DNA of 40,961 nt from Puniceicoccaceae bacterium K14 (GTDB taxonomy: Bacteria > Verrucomicrobiota > Verrucomicrobiia > Opitutales > Opitutaceae): NCBI GenBank assembly GCA_022538095.1, contig JAKYXN010000048.1:1-40961 (forward strand), read 5' to 3'. A model generated the notes under the pieces. It saw nothing but the letters and a program-made list of their open reading frames with translations. It had not been told where the DNA came from and made no database searches. Shown one piece after another: positions 28,061 to 36,413 of this stretch (position 1 is its first letter; every line of letters starts with the position of its first letter). The position numbers were made by a program, and so were the translations under genes.

Positions 28061-30250
28061 TTGAATCAGCCAACAACAACAATTGATACTCTAGCCGGAG
28101 TCCTAGAGCGCATAATTTTTTTCAATGAAGAAAACAATTACTGCATCGCCGAACTAAAATCAGATAAAAGCCGCGAAAGAATAACTGTCGTCGGACAACT
28201 ATCAGGCGCACAATGCGGAGAAACACTCCGCTTAACAGGCAACTGGACTCAACACCCCACCCACGGAAGACAATTCAAAGTATCCTCAAGCCAATCCGAA
28301 TTGCCTGCTAGTGTGTATGGAATACGCAAATACCTTGGTAGCGGCTTAGTCAAAGGCATCTCCAAGGGAATTGCCGAAAGGATAGTTAAACGCTTCGGCG
28401 AGGATACTCTGAGAATAATATCTGAGGAATCCGCTCGGCTGCAAGAAGTCGAAGGAATTGGCAAACAACGAGCAGCTTCAATAAAGGTTGCTTGGGAAGA
28501 ACAATCCGTTCAACGAGAGCTTTTCATATTCGGCCAAACCTATGGTCTTTCACCTGCTCTTTGCCTCCGCGTATACAAGCAATTCGGCACTGACTCCATT
28601 CGCACTCTACGGAGCGAGCCTTATAAAGTGGCCCGAGACGTGCACGGAGTTGGCTTCAAGACAGCTGACAAAATTGCAATTAATACAGGAATCCCCAACG
28701 ATAGCCCACAACGTATCGACGCCGGGATCGAATTCGTTATGCAAGAGCTCCAAGACAGCGGACATACTGCCTACCCTGTCGATAGCTTAATGACTCAAGC
28801 CTGCGAAACTCTCGAGGCCGACGCTGGAATTATTCAGAATGGCGTTGTCAGATTGCTAGAATCCAAAGCTCTTCGAAAAATCGATACACTCGCCTCTGAA
28901 TCCTTTCTTCAACTACCACTTAATCAATTTTCAGAAGAAAAGATCGCAGCTTCAATCAAACGCCTACAAGCATCGCCCAGCGTCCTACCACCCATCAAGG
29001 TGGATTTAGCTGTAAAATGGGCACAAGAGAAAGCAGGTTTCGAATTTGGTGACTCTCAAATAGCGGCTATCAAAAATGCACTGACAAACAAAGTATTTAT
29101 TCTAACCGGCGGTCCCGGCACAGGAAAAACAACTATCCTCAGAGCGATCGTCAGTATCATAAAGGCAAAGAAGGCACGTCCACGACTTGCCGCTCCTACC
29201 GGCAGAGCGGCCAAACGACTTTCCGAATCCACCAGTAGCTTCGCTCAAACAATTCATCGCCTACTAAAGTTCGATGCCAGTCAAGCAACCTTCACCGTCA
29301 ACGAGTCCCGACCGCTAAACGCGGATATCGTGATCGTTGATGAGGCTTCAATGCTCGACGCTCGCCTCGCCTCTAGCTTGCTACAAGCAATTCCCAGCCA
29401 AGCCCATCTCATTCTAGTTGGCGACATTGACCAACTTCCCTCCGTCGGCGCTGGCAACGTATTGAAAGATCTGATAAATTCGCGAAGGATTCCGACAACA
29501 AAACTAGATATCGTTTTCCGCCAAAGCAAACAAAGCAGTATCGTTCACTACGCCCACGCGATCAATCAAGGCCAAGTTTCTTTGCCGACACCTGTAGAAT
29601 CTGTTGGCGAGCTCGTTAGCAAAAAAGATTTCCAATTCGTACGAGCCGAAGACCAAGACGACTGTGCACGTAAAACCCAAGACATTTTCAAACATTTTAT
29701 TTCGAATACACTTAACCTAGACCCTATCGCCCAGGCACAAACGCTAGCTCCCATGCACAAAGGCCTAGCAGGCGTTGGTAATTTAAATAAAGGACTTCAA
29801 GAAACCCTCAACCTGTCTCACGAATCCATCCCAGCAGGTTTTGAGAAATTTAAGACCGGAGACAAAGTCATCCAAACTCGAAATAACTATGATAAAAACG
29901 TTTTCAATGGAGACATCGGGATAGTCACTGCGATCGATGGTGCGAATGGTCTCATAGACGTTGATTTTGATGGTAACGAAGCCACCTACGATAAAGCCGA
30001 AATGATCGACCTATCTCTCGCATACTGTGTTAGCATTCATAAGTCGCAAGGAAGTGAATACCCAGTCGTTGTTATACCAATTCTAAAAGCTCATTTCATG
30101 ATGCTACAGCGTAACCTCATCTACACAGCAATCACCCGCGGAAAACGAAAAGTCATCTTAGTCGGCGACCCCGCTGCATACGCTATGGCAGTCAGAAATA
30201 GCGACTCCAAAACCCGCTGCACTCTCCTCCAAGAATACCTTAGAGCTTAA
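28061..30250 (+). CDS. recD2: RecD2-type ATP-dependent DNA helicase
   Basis: 729 residues, a 5'-3' SF1B helicase of the RecD/TraA type that works without RecBC. Order: N-terminal OB-like region (TLAGVLERIIFFNEENNYCI), helix-hairpin-helix region (about 90-200; EVEGIGKQRAASIKVAW, VHGVGFKTADKIA), Walker A GGPGTGKTT near residue 349, Walker B IVIVDEASMLD, GDIDQLPSVGAGNVLKDL, and the C-terminal UvrD-like domain with CVSIHKSQGSEYPVV and ITRGKRKVILVGD. The start is a TTG, since no ATG lies between the upstream stop and the conserved domain. It follows the HAD gene by 37 bases. A role in repair and stalled-fork handling is known for the family. Confidence 0.92.
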   Translation: MNQPTTTIDTLAGVLERIIFFNEENNYCIAELKSDKSRERITVVGQLSGAQCGETLRLTGNWTQHPTHGRQFKVSSSQSELPASVYGIRKYLGSGLVKGISKGIAERIVKRFGEDTLRIISEESARLQEVEGIGKQRAASIKVAWEEQSVQRELFIFGQTYGLSPALCLRVYKQFGTDSIRTLRSEPYKVARDVHGVGFKTADKIAINTGIPNDSPQRIDAGIEFVMQELQDSGHTAYPVDSLMTQACETLEADAGIIQNGVVRLLESKALRKIDTLASESFLQLPLNQFSEEKIAASIKRLQASPSVLPPIKVDLAVKWAQEKAGFEFGDSQIAAIKNALTNKVFILTGGPGTGKTTILRAIVSIIKAKKARPRLAAPTGRAAKRLSESTSSFAQTIHRLLKFDASQATFTVNESRPLNADIVIVDEASMLDARLASSLLQAIPSQAHLILVGDIDQLPSVGAGNVLKDLINSRRIPTTKLDIVFRQSKQSSIVHYAHAINQGQVSLPTPVESVGELVSKKDFQFVRAEDQDDCARKTQDIFKHFISNTLNLDPIAQAQTLAPMHKGLAGVGNLNKGLQETLNLSHESIPAGFEKFKTGDKVIQTRNNYDKNVFNGDIGIVTAIDGANGLIDVDFDGNEATYDKAEMIDLSLAYCVSIHKSQGSEYPVVVIPILKAHFMMLQRNLIYTAITRGKRKVILVGDPAAYAMAVRNSDSKTRCTLLQEYLRA

Positions 30251-30293
30251 TCCCCTTTAACTCCTGCTTACGAAGCCCCTCCCCAGGAAAGGC

Positions 30294-30309
30294 ACTCAGT
30301 AAACTGAGT
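30294..30309. repeat. Palindromic element between convergent recD2 and the ketoacyl synthase
   Basis: ACTCAGT and ACTGAGT, perfectly complementary, are separated by two bases. The palindrome sits in a G/C-richer block (AAGCCCCTCCCCAGGAAAGG at 30273-30292 precedes it; CCCTACAG follows), unlike the A+T-rich spacers elsewhere. There is no T-run, so it is not a standard terminator. Placement between two gene ends is typical for dispersed extragenic palindromes, but only one copy is visible in this window. Confidence 0.4.
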
Positions 30310-30361
30310 CCCTACAGAAAAACTCGTCGATTCACCGCAATTTTAGCGGACAAGAAATTTC

Positions 30362-31633
30362 TCAGTTCGGGTTTTTAAAAATCAAGCTAACATTCGCACC
30401 GCCAAAACCGCTACTATTACTCATCGCTATTTTAGGTGCCTGATTTTCAGTTTTTTGAATAATATCGAGTCCTTGAAAAACTGGATCCACCTCATTAATA
30501 TGAGCAGACCCTGGCGTAATTCCTTCAGCGATCGATAACCCTACAATACCCGCTTCGAGAGCGCTTGCTAAACTCAGGCCATGACCGGTGATCGCTTTCG
30601 TACTGGAAACCTTAGGACAAGCTCCTTTATCAATAAACACTTCTTTGATAGCCTTTCCTTCACTGGCATCGCCAATCAATGTCGATGTCGCATGCGCATT
30701 CAAATAATCGATATCTGATGCAACCAAACCACAGGAAGAAATCGCAAGTTCCATCGCACGAGAAAGTCCTACTCCTTCTGGATGTGAAATCGCAACGTTG
30801 TAACCATCGCTCGATTGTCCCCACCCCATTAATTCAGCGTAAGGGGTAGCTCCACGGCGCATCATTTCTTCTTCGCTTTCCAAAACAAGCACCACCCCTC
30901 CTCCGGCGCTAACAAAGCCATTCCGTTTCGTATCGAATGGGCAAGAGGCTCGACTCGGAGTCCCTTCCAAGGAAAGGGCTCGCATCCCAGCAAAAGGAAG
31001 CACGCTCTCGTAATTCAAATCCTCACCTGCCGCAATAAACATACGTTCTTGCCGGCCGAGCACAATCTCGTCGTAAGCAAACCCAATGGCATGCCCTGAA
31101 GACGCACATGCAGATGAAAACCCGCAAGAAGAACCTTGAATCTTAAAACTCGCGACCAAATTAAAGCTCAGCGTACCCGAAATTGAAGACACAATTCCAG
31201 TCGGAGGACAACGCATTGGCCCAAGCTGCCGCATGCGATTCATGTTATGGTAAAGACTTTTGGGCGAACCCGCCGAGGCAGTATAAATGCCTGTATTAAT
31301 ATTCGAATACTCTTCTTCAGATAACTGAGCATCCTCAATTGCCTGTTGCATCGCACAGTGCACATACACTCCATGTGGAGGCAATCCGCGTAGATACTCG
31401 CGTCTTATCTTATAAGGCGGCGGTAATTCCCAATCTTCGAAATCAGTCGATTCCAGCTCAAAATCTTTTACTGCAGAGACTAATTTTACGTCTGCTTTAG
31501 GATCATTTTCAAACGGAGGATAACTCGCAAAGCCGTGCCTTAAGCCCTTGAGCGAGTCCAGCACTGCACTTCTGCTATTCCCAATACTGCTAATGAAACC
31601 GACCCCAGTTAGATAAACCTTTCTTCTCTGCAT
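30362..31633 (-). CDS. Beta-ketoacyl-ACP synthase, FabB/FabF class
   Basis: 423 residues, a condensing enzyme joining malonyl-ACP to an acyl chain. The Cys-His-His triad is complete: Cys176 in SSACASSGHA, His314 in YLNAHATSTLIGD, and His351 in STKAITGHGLSLASALEAG. The end is SNSSGFGGANVSLIF, with the GFGG loop intact and Ser replacing the usual Phe before it. FabB-like features such as STKAITGHGLS place it nearer KAS I than KAS II, but the divergence suggests a specialised synthase rather than the main FabF. It lies downstream of the ACP-dehydratase fusion on the same strand, with a terminator between them, so it probably has its own promoter. Confidence 0.88.
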   Translation of the reverse strand: MQRRKVYLTGVGFISSIGNSRSAVLDSLKGLRHGFASYPPFENDPKADVKLVSAVKDFELESTDFEDWELPPPYKIRREYLRGLPPHGVYVHCAMQQAIEDAQLSEEEYSNINTGIYTASAGSPKSLYHNMNRMRQLGPMRCPPTGIVSSISGTLSFNLVASFKIQGSSCGFSSACASSGHAIGFAYDEIVLGRQERMFIAAGEDLNYESVLPFAGMRALSLEGTPSRASCPFDTKRNGFVSAGGGVVLVLESEEEMMRRGATPYAELMGWGQSSDGYNVAISHPEGVGLSRAMELAISSCGLVASDIDYLNAHATSTLIGDASEGKAIKEVFIDKGACPKVSSTKAITGHGLSLASALEAGIVGLSIAEGITPGSAHINEVDPVFQGLDIIQKTENQAPKIAMSNSSGFGGANVSLIFKNPN

Positions 31634-31739
31634 TCTCGTACGAATTTTCTACTCAGAACTAAACTACACCACAGACATGCGATCCGTTACACCTTAATTC
31701 GAGTCCAACGTTATCTTTATCTCTTAATTATGAACAAGA

Positions 31740-31770
31740 TAAAAAGAAGCCCTTCCTGACAAAGAAGGGC
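31740..31770 (-). terminator. Intrinsic terminator of the ACP-dehydratase fusion gene
   Basis: On the minus strand GCCCTTC pairs with GAAGGGC around an eight-base loop, followed by TTCTTTTTAT (plus positions 31740-31770). It is 30 bases after the fusion gene stop and separates it from the ketoacyl synthase. Confidence 0.85.
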
Positions 31771-31799
31771 AAACGGAAACTTAGAGAACGACGACGCAA

Positions 31800-32657
31800 C
31801 TACTTTTGAGCAAATGCGAGTGTAATTTCTTCGACTACTACCGCCTTCTCACCACCAACGGTAATCTTACCGCTGAATACTGCCAACGGCAGGTGCAATC
31901 GCTTCAATGAGACTTCTAAATCGAGCGTTTCGCCTGGCTTGCAAATTCGGCTACAACGTACTCCATCAGCTCCTGTAAAGTAAACTTCAGACGCATTCAC
32001 AGAGCTACGATCCAATCCATCGATCTGTCCCTTAAGCAACGAAAATACTGCTAGTTGCCCTAAAGCCTCTAACATAATCGACGCAGGGAAAACGGGGTTA
32101 TCCTTAAAATGTCCCTTCAAGAACGCTTCCTGGCCCGTTATCCGGTAACAACCATTAGCACTCGCTCTATCCAAATTCGCCTCGCTCAAAAACAAAAATG
32201 GCTCTTGGTGAGGCATCTCAGCTGCTATTTCTTCGAGTGGATAAAAAACACCTTTGGATTCTGTTCTGGACCCAGACATCTTCATATCGATGAATTCCTT
32301 GAGATCCTGAATCGTACGTAAGCTAATCAATTCTTCGTTCTTAATTGATACGCCTAAGGCCTCTTCAACCATCATGATCGCTTCGATCATAGTCAAAGAG
32401 TCAAGGCCCAAGTCCTCCATCAAATTGAGTGAATCATCGCCGCTATTGAGTTTTTCAGCCATTTCTGGCTCCAAAAATCGTTCAACGATTCCCAGGACGA
32501 TCGCCGAAACAAGTGAAGGGTCTTTCGTTTCGCGAAATTTAAGGGCAGCATCTATGGTCTTTGGGGAGCAACGCTTGAGAGTATCCTTTAACAGCTCAAC
32601 GCTTCCTGGTGCAGGCGCCGAGCCAAGGTCTGTAGTAGTTTGAGTCTGATCTGACAT
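31800..32657 (-). CDS. Acyl carrier protein fused to a FabZ-like hot-dog dehydratase
   Basis: 285 residues from the ATG at 32657 (an alternative start 21 bases earlier is unlikely). Residues about 45-128 are an acyl carrier domain: LNLMEDLGLDSLTMIEAIMM with phosphopantetheine serine Ser87. Residues about 138-285 are a FabZ/FabA-like hot-dog domain: EMPHQEPFLFL with catalytic His150, then GHFKDNPVFPASIMLEALGQ with Glu197 at the second catalytic position. Both active sites look intact. In standard fatty-acid synthesis these are separate proteins. A Pro/Ala-rich first 20 residues and an extra helix precede the ACP. With the ketoacyl synthase downstream, this could be part of a dedicated lipid, polyene or acyl-chain pathway, which is inference. 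Confidence 0.85.
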   Translation of the reverse strand: MSDQTQTTTDLGSAPAPGSVELLKDTLKRCSPKTIDAALKFRETKDPSLVSAIVLGIVERFLEPEMAEKLNSGDDSLNLMEDLGLDSLTMIEAIMMVEEALGVSIKNEELISLRTIQDLKEFIDMKMSGSRTESKGVFYPLEEIAAEMPHQEPFLFLSEANLDRASANGCYRITGQEAFLKGHFKDNPVFPASIMLEALGQLAVFSLLKGQIDGLDRSSVNASEVYFTGADGVRCSRICKPGETLDLEVSLKRLHLPLAVFSGKITVGGEKAVVVEEITLAFAQK

Positions 32658-32908
32658 TTTCCGTAGTTGAAGTAACAAAGGAGGGTGCCTAATTATTGTA
32701 AATGCTAAACAGCGTTAAAACTGCTATTATTCAAAGAGCAAATCCGAGGCGTAAAAGGTTATACGCACAATACTTAGATCAAGATTCGCCCAACAAGAAC
32801 TAATCACCCTCGCAGATTAGAACATACGTTTAAATGGTTGCCACCCCTTCAATTCTTTTCGCATCGTTTGCCAATACTTGCGGATATACGCTTACTTCAA
32901 GGATTTAG

Positions 32909-34123
32909 ATGAATTCCAAAATCGAAAAGCTGCCCATCGTGATGCTCACTCACGAGTTCTTCCCACACAAGGGCGGCATCGCGACTTTCACCGAAGAGAT
33001 GGCTAGAGCTGCAGCCGAAATCGGTCACCCCGTCGAAGTTTGGGCCCCAGAACACCATAACAAAAATTGTCAGAAATTCCCATTTATTGTAAAATGGCTC
33101 CCCCTAAAAGGCTCTCAGGACCTTTCCTGCCAATATAAACTCATCAAAGAACTGATAAAGGAGCGTCGCCGACTCCGCGATACCATACTCTACCTTTGCG
33201 ACCCAGGTCCTGTGTTGGCGATGTCTTACCTCCATTTTTTTAAGGCATTTCGGCCCGAAAAACTTCTTATAACTTTTCACGGTACCGAAGTGCAGCAATT
33301 TGCAGCCAGCCCAGGGCGCAAACAAATGCTCAATCAACTCATCCGCCGGGCCGACCGCATCAGCGCTCCTTCAGAATTCACCCATAAATTAATCACGAAC
33401 AATTTCTCTGCTGCGAAACTCAAAACCTTTCTCACCCCCTGCGCCCTACGCTCCGACTTCATTCCAGCAGAACGCAAATTAGGCAGAGGAAAGAGTTCGA
33501 AAGTTAATATCCTCACCGTAGGCCGACTACACCCGAGGAAAGGCCAAGCTTTCATAATCGAAGCTCTAGCGGCCCTTGGAAAAACGCACAGAGATAAAAT
33601 TTCCTTTTGGATAGTAGGAACCGGCAACAAATTTGGCTACGAGACCCAGCTCAAAAAGATGGCCTCAGAAACTGATTTAGACATAAAATTTTTCGGGGAA
33701 GTCGATAACGATAAATTAATGAAGCTCTACTCCGAGGCCGATATTTTTGCGATGACCAGTGTGAACTTCAAAAAAAGCGTCGAGGGCTTTGGGTTAGTTT
33801 ACTTGGAGGCTGCTGCCCATGGAATTCCCGTAATCGCTCACAAAGTAGGAGGAGCTCCCGAAGCGGTTTCACATGAAAAAAATGGGTTGATCGTACCTCC
33901 CCAAAACCGCGACGCACTACGAGACGCATTTGCAAAATTAATCGAGGACCCTCAGTTGAGAGAACAAATGGGAACCTACGGTTATGAGTGGTCACGTCGC
34001 AACAGTTGGCTACATTCCGCTCAACTTTTTTTCAACAACTGGGACATAAAGATCGATTCCTCTCTCGAATTTTCCAAAGACCAGCTAAACGAAGCGAGAA
34101 ACGGACCCCTACCAGAATCATGA
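32909..34123 (+). CDS. Family-4 glycosyltransferase
   Basis: 404 residues, a GT-B retaining enzyme that probably transfers a sugar from a nucleotide-sugar to a lipid or polysaccharide at the inner face of the membrane. The acceptor half begins VMLTHEFFPHKGGIATFTEE, with the glycine-rich loop of GT4. The donor half has VGRLHPRKGQAFIIEAL and the EX7E element SVEGFGLVYLEAAAHGIPVI, then GGAPEAVSHEKNGLIV. AAGGA lies 5 bases before the ATG. The stop overlaps the next gene by ATGA, so it is translated with the thioesterase. The donor and acceptor are unknown. Confidence 0.92.
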   Translation: MNSKIEKLPIVMLTHEFFPHKGGIATFTEEMARAAAEIGHPVEVWAPEHHNKNCQKFPFIVKWLPLKGSQDLSCQYKLIKELIKERRRLRDTILYLCDPGPVLAMSYLHFFKAFRPEKLLITFHGTEVQQFAASPGRKQMLNQLIRRADRISAPSEFTHKLITNNFSAAKLKTFLTPCALRSDFIPAERKLGRGKSSKVNILTVGRLHPRKGQAFIIEALAALGKTHRDKISFWIVGTGNKFGYETQLKKMASETDLDIKFFGEVDNDKLMKLYSEADIFAMTSVNFKKSVEGFGLVYLEAAAHGIPVIAHKVGGAPEAVSHEKNGLIVPPQNRDALRDAFAKLIEDPQLREQMGTYGYEWSRRNSWLHSAQLFFNNWDIKIDSSLEFSKDQLNEARNGPLPES

Positions 34124-34551
34124 TTGAAAGCGTATCAAAAATTACAGTTCGCTATGCAGAAACAGATGCCATGGGCATCGTCTACCATGCTAATTATATG
34201 CCCTGGTTAGAAATCGGCCGAACTCAACTGCTCAAAGAAATTGGTTTTCCTTACAAACAACTGGAAGAAGACAATCTCCTGCTGCCTGTTCTCGAAATCA
34301 ATCTTAAGTACAAACGACCTGCGAAATACGATGACGAAATAACTGTCATCACTCAGTTCAAAGAAAAACCTCTAGTTAAGATCCATCTAGACTACCAAGT
34401 CAAACGAGGCGAAGAGCTGCTCGCCACCGGCTATAGCGTCCACGCATTCATGAATCGCGATGGCCAACCGCTCAAGGCGCCGCGCCACTTCATCGATTCG
34501 ATTGGTCACATATTAGCAACCCGCCAACAAGCTCAACAAGCAGCCCAATAA
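34120..34551 (+). CDS. YbgC-like acyl-CoA thioesterase (4HBT hot-dog)
   Basis: 143 residues from the ATG at 34120, which overlaps the glycosyltransferase stop as ATGA; an in-frame start within the previous gene is not credible. The family signature is RYAETDAMGIVYHANYMPW, with the catalytic aspartate in ETDAMG and the YHANY block, followed by EIGRTQLLKEIG. It hydrolyses acyl-CoA or acyl-ACP thioesters; E. coli YbgC belongs to the Tol-Pal gene set, but no tol or pal gene is here. Its 3' end overlaps the convergent queG by 19 bases. Confidence 0.87.
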   Translation: MIESVSKITVRYAETDAMGIVYHANYMPWLEIGRTQLLKEIGFPYKQLEEDNLLLPVLEINLKYKRPAKYDDEITVITQFKEKPLVKIHLDYQVKRGEELLATGYSVHAFMNRDGQPLKAPRHFIDSIGHILATRQQAQQAAQ

Positions 34552-35753
34552 GCATACTCCTCGAGTACCGTTGCATCGCTTTCATTTGCACGGATGTCAG
34601 CTAAGAGTTCCGCTGCTCGAACTCCATCCATCAACCGATACAAAGCCCAAACGGCATGTACCCGAACCATGGATTCATCATGGCTCGCTAAATCCTTGAG
34701 GGCTTCCGTAACCGAAGTATAAAACGCGTTTTCTTCGGACTCTTCCATACCAGCCGGAAGCCACTCCTTATCGTCACGCAAATTCCCTGCTACGATACAG
34801 GCATTTCGCAGCAGCCCCCTCAATTTCAATCGCTTCACTGGCATTTTACGAAAAGTCTCACGAAACGTTTCCATATCCATTCGCAAAATTTCTAGCAAGC
34901 TCAAGTCCACCACCCCGTAGCGTTGTGCCAAAAGCATTTGCCTCCCCTCCTTCGCAAATCGATTCCACGGGCAAATATCCAGGCAAATATCGCAACCAAA
35001 AATTCGGGTCCCAATCGGTTTCCTTAGTTCTCTCGGAATTATGCCTTTGTTTTCGATTGTTTGATACGATATACAACGATTCGCGTTAATCATCCCTGGT
35101 TGAGCAATCGCGTTCGTCGGACAAGCATCCATGCAGCGGGTACATTTGCCACACAGCAACCCCAACTCGGTTCTATCACCCGATCGCGTTTCCGTGTTTT
35201 TCTTTCGAAGAGGTAAATCCGGCTCAATATCTAGACGCACCAGAATCGTAGCCAAAAGTAGCCAGTTCCCGTGAGTTTTGGAAATCAACATGCCGTTCTT
35301 GCCTTGCCACCCCATTCCAGAGGCCGCTGACCAACCACGTTCCATAACCGGTCCTGTATCCACATAATAACGATAATCACGCGGCCCCAGATCGAACTTC
35401 TCCTGCAACAACGCGCCAGCCGCTTTTACGCCCTTCAAAACAGTATCATGGTAATCCAAATACAGACTATATTTGCCCCAACGTTTTTGTTTAGATGCAT
35501 CTTCCCTCTCCGGAGGCAAATAGTTAACCCCGAGCATTATCGCCGAGCAGGCCCCTTCCAACACGAGATCTGGGTTTTGCCGTTTTTCGATGGAATTTCT
35601 CAACCATTCCATATCAGCATGGTAGCCTAACTCCACCCATTCTTGCAGCCGCGTGTTACTGATTGGTTCTAGAGTCGTAAAACGAGCTTCGTCAAATCCC
35701 AGTTCAAACAACTCCTTCCGAAACGAATCCCGCTCTTCGCTCCCTAGCCTCAT
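34533..35753 (-). CDS. queG: Epoxyqueuosine reductase
   Basis: 406 residues, a cobalamin-dependent enzyme that makes queuosine from epoxyqueuosine in tRNA with two [4Fe-4S] clusters. The clusters are bound in CGKCTRCMDACP and GCDICLDICPWN (Cys-x2-Cys-x2-Cys-x3-Cys pairs). The N-terminal half holds the cobalamin/substrate region (YVDTGPVMERGWSAASGMGW, GKNGMLIS), and the C-terminus is helical HEAT-like. I chose ATG 35753 since it overlaps the aroK stop as ATGA; the TTG at 35759 adds only two residues. It is the second gene of an aroK-queG pair. Confidence 0.94.
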   Translation of the reverse strand: MRLGSEERDSFRKELFELGFDEARFTTLEPISNTRLQEWVELGYHADMEWLRNSIEKRQNPDLVLEGACSAIMLGVNYLPPEREDASKQKRWGKYSLYLDYHDTVLKGVKAAGALLQEKFDLGPRDYRYYVDTGPVMERGWSAASGMGWQGKNGMLISKTHGNWLLLATILVRLDIEPDLPLRKKNTETRSGDRTELGLLCGKCTRCMDACPTNAIAQPGMINANRCISYQTIENKGIIPRELRKPIGTRIFGCDICLDICPWNRFAKEGRQMLLAQRYGVVDLSLLEILRMDMETFRETFRKMPVKRLKLRGLLRNACIVAGNLRDDKEWLPAGMEESEENAFYTSVTEALKDLASHDESMVRVHAVWALYRLMDGVRAAELLADIRANESDATVLEEYAYWAAC

Positions 35754-36286
35754 TTCCAATACTTAGATTCCAACTTATAAGAACGACAAATGTGGCTCAC
35801 CACATCAGCGATTGTTCTATTGTCTGTCAAAATCTCCGCTCCAACCTGCTTATAAATTGGCTCACGAATCGATAACATTTCTCGAATTTTCGCCAAAGGA
35901 TCTTCCACATTGAGCAAAGGCCTATTCGTATTGTTCTTAGTGCGTTCAAAGATCGTTTCGGCAGACGCAAGCAAGCAAATAGCTGGGCCTTTCGACTTCA
36001 CCAAATCAAGCATTCCTGGCTGGACGACAAGACCCCCGCCACAGGATACCAAACACCCTTCAACTGGGTGTCCCTTCTCAATGAACTCGCGCTCCATCAT
36101 CCGAAAAGCGGCCTCGCCCTCCGTTTCGAATAGCTTCGCAATCGACATCCCGATCTTTTCCTCGATCGCGTGATCGCTATCAATAAACTGAAACCCAAGC
36201 TTCTGAGCTACCTGTCTTCCAATGGTGCTCTTACCGGTTCCCATAAAACCGACTAAATAAAGATTAGGCTGCTTCTTTTTCGTCAT
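35750..36286 (-). CDS. aroK: Shikimate kinase
   Basis: 178 residues from the ATG at 36286, which starts just before the ATP loop; longer starts would add 35 unlike residues. It phosphorylates shikimate in the chorismate pathway. The P-loop is LVGFMGTGKSTIGRQVA, shikimate is bound through FIDSDHAIEEKIGMSI and the FRMMEREF segment, VSCGGGLVV is the second shikimate-contacting motif, and RPLL plus IREMLSIREPIYKQ close the lid and core. It is translationally coupled to queG and divergent from the MnmC-like fusion gene. Confidence 0.94.
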   Translation of the reverse strand: MTKKKQPNLYLVGFMGTGKSTIGRQVAQKLGFQFIDSDHAIEEKIGMSIAKLFETEGEAAFRMMEREFIEKGHPVEGCLVSCGGGLVVQPGMLDLVKSKGPAICLLASAETIFERTKNNTNRPLLNVEDPLAKIREMLSIREPIYKQVGAEILTDNRTIADVVSHICRSYKLESKYWK

Positions 36287-36413
36287 TCTTTGCTCTGCTA
36301 TAAATCTATCTAAACGCTGAGGTCTAAAAAATATCGAAACAAGAGCAAGAAGGTAATCCCTGCTGCACTTAGATTGACGCATTCCAAACAAGCCGTAACC
36401 TAACCAAGCTTAC

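Noticed and set aside
34533-34551. Frameshift at the thioesterase/queG overlap
   Set aside because: Both convergent genes are complete; a 19-base tail-to-tail overlap is ordinary, as is the 11-base overlap at 13653-13663.
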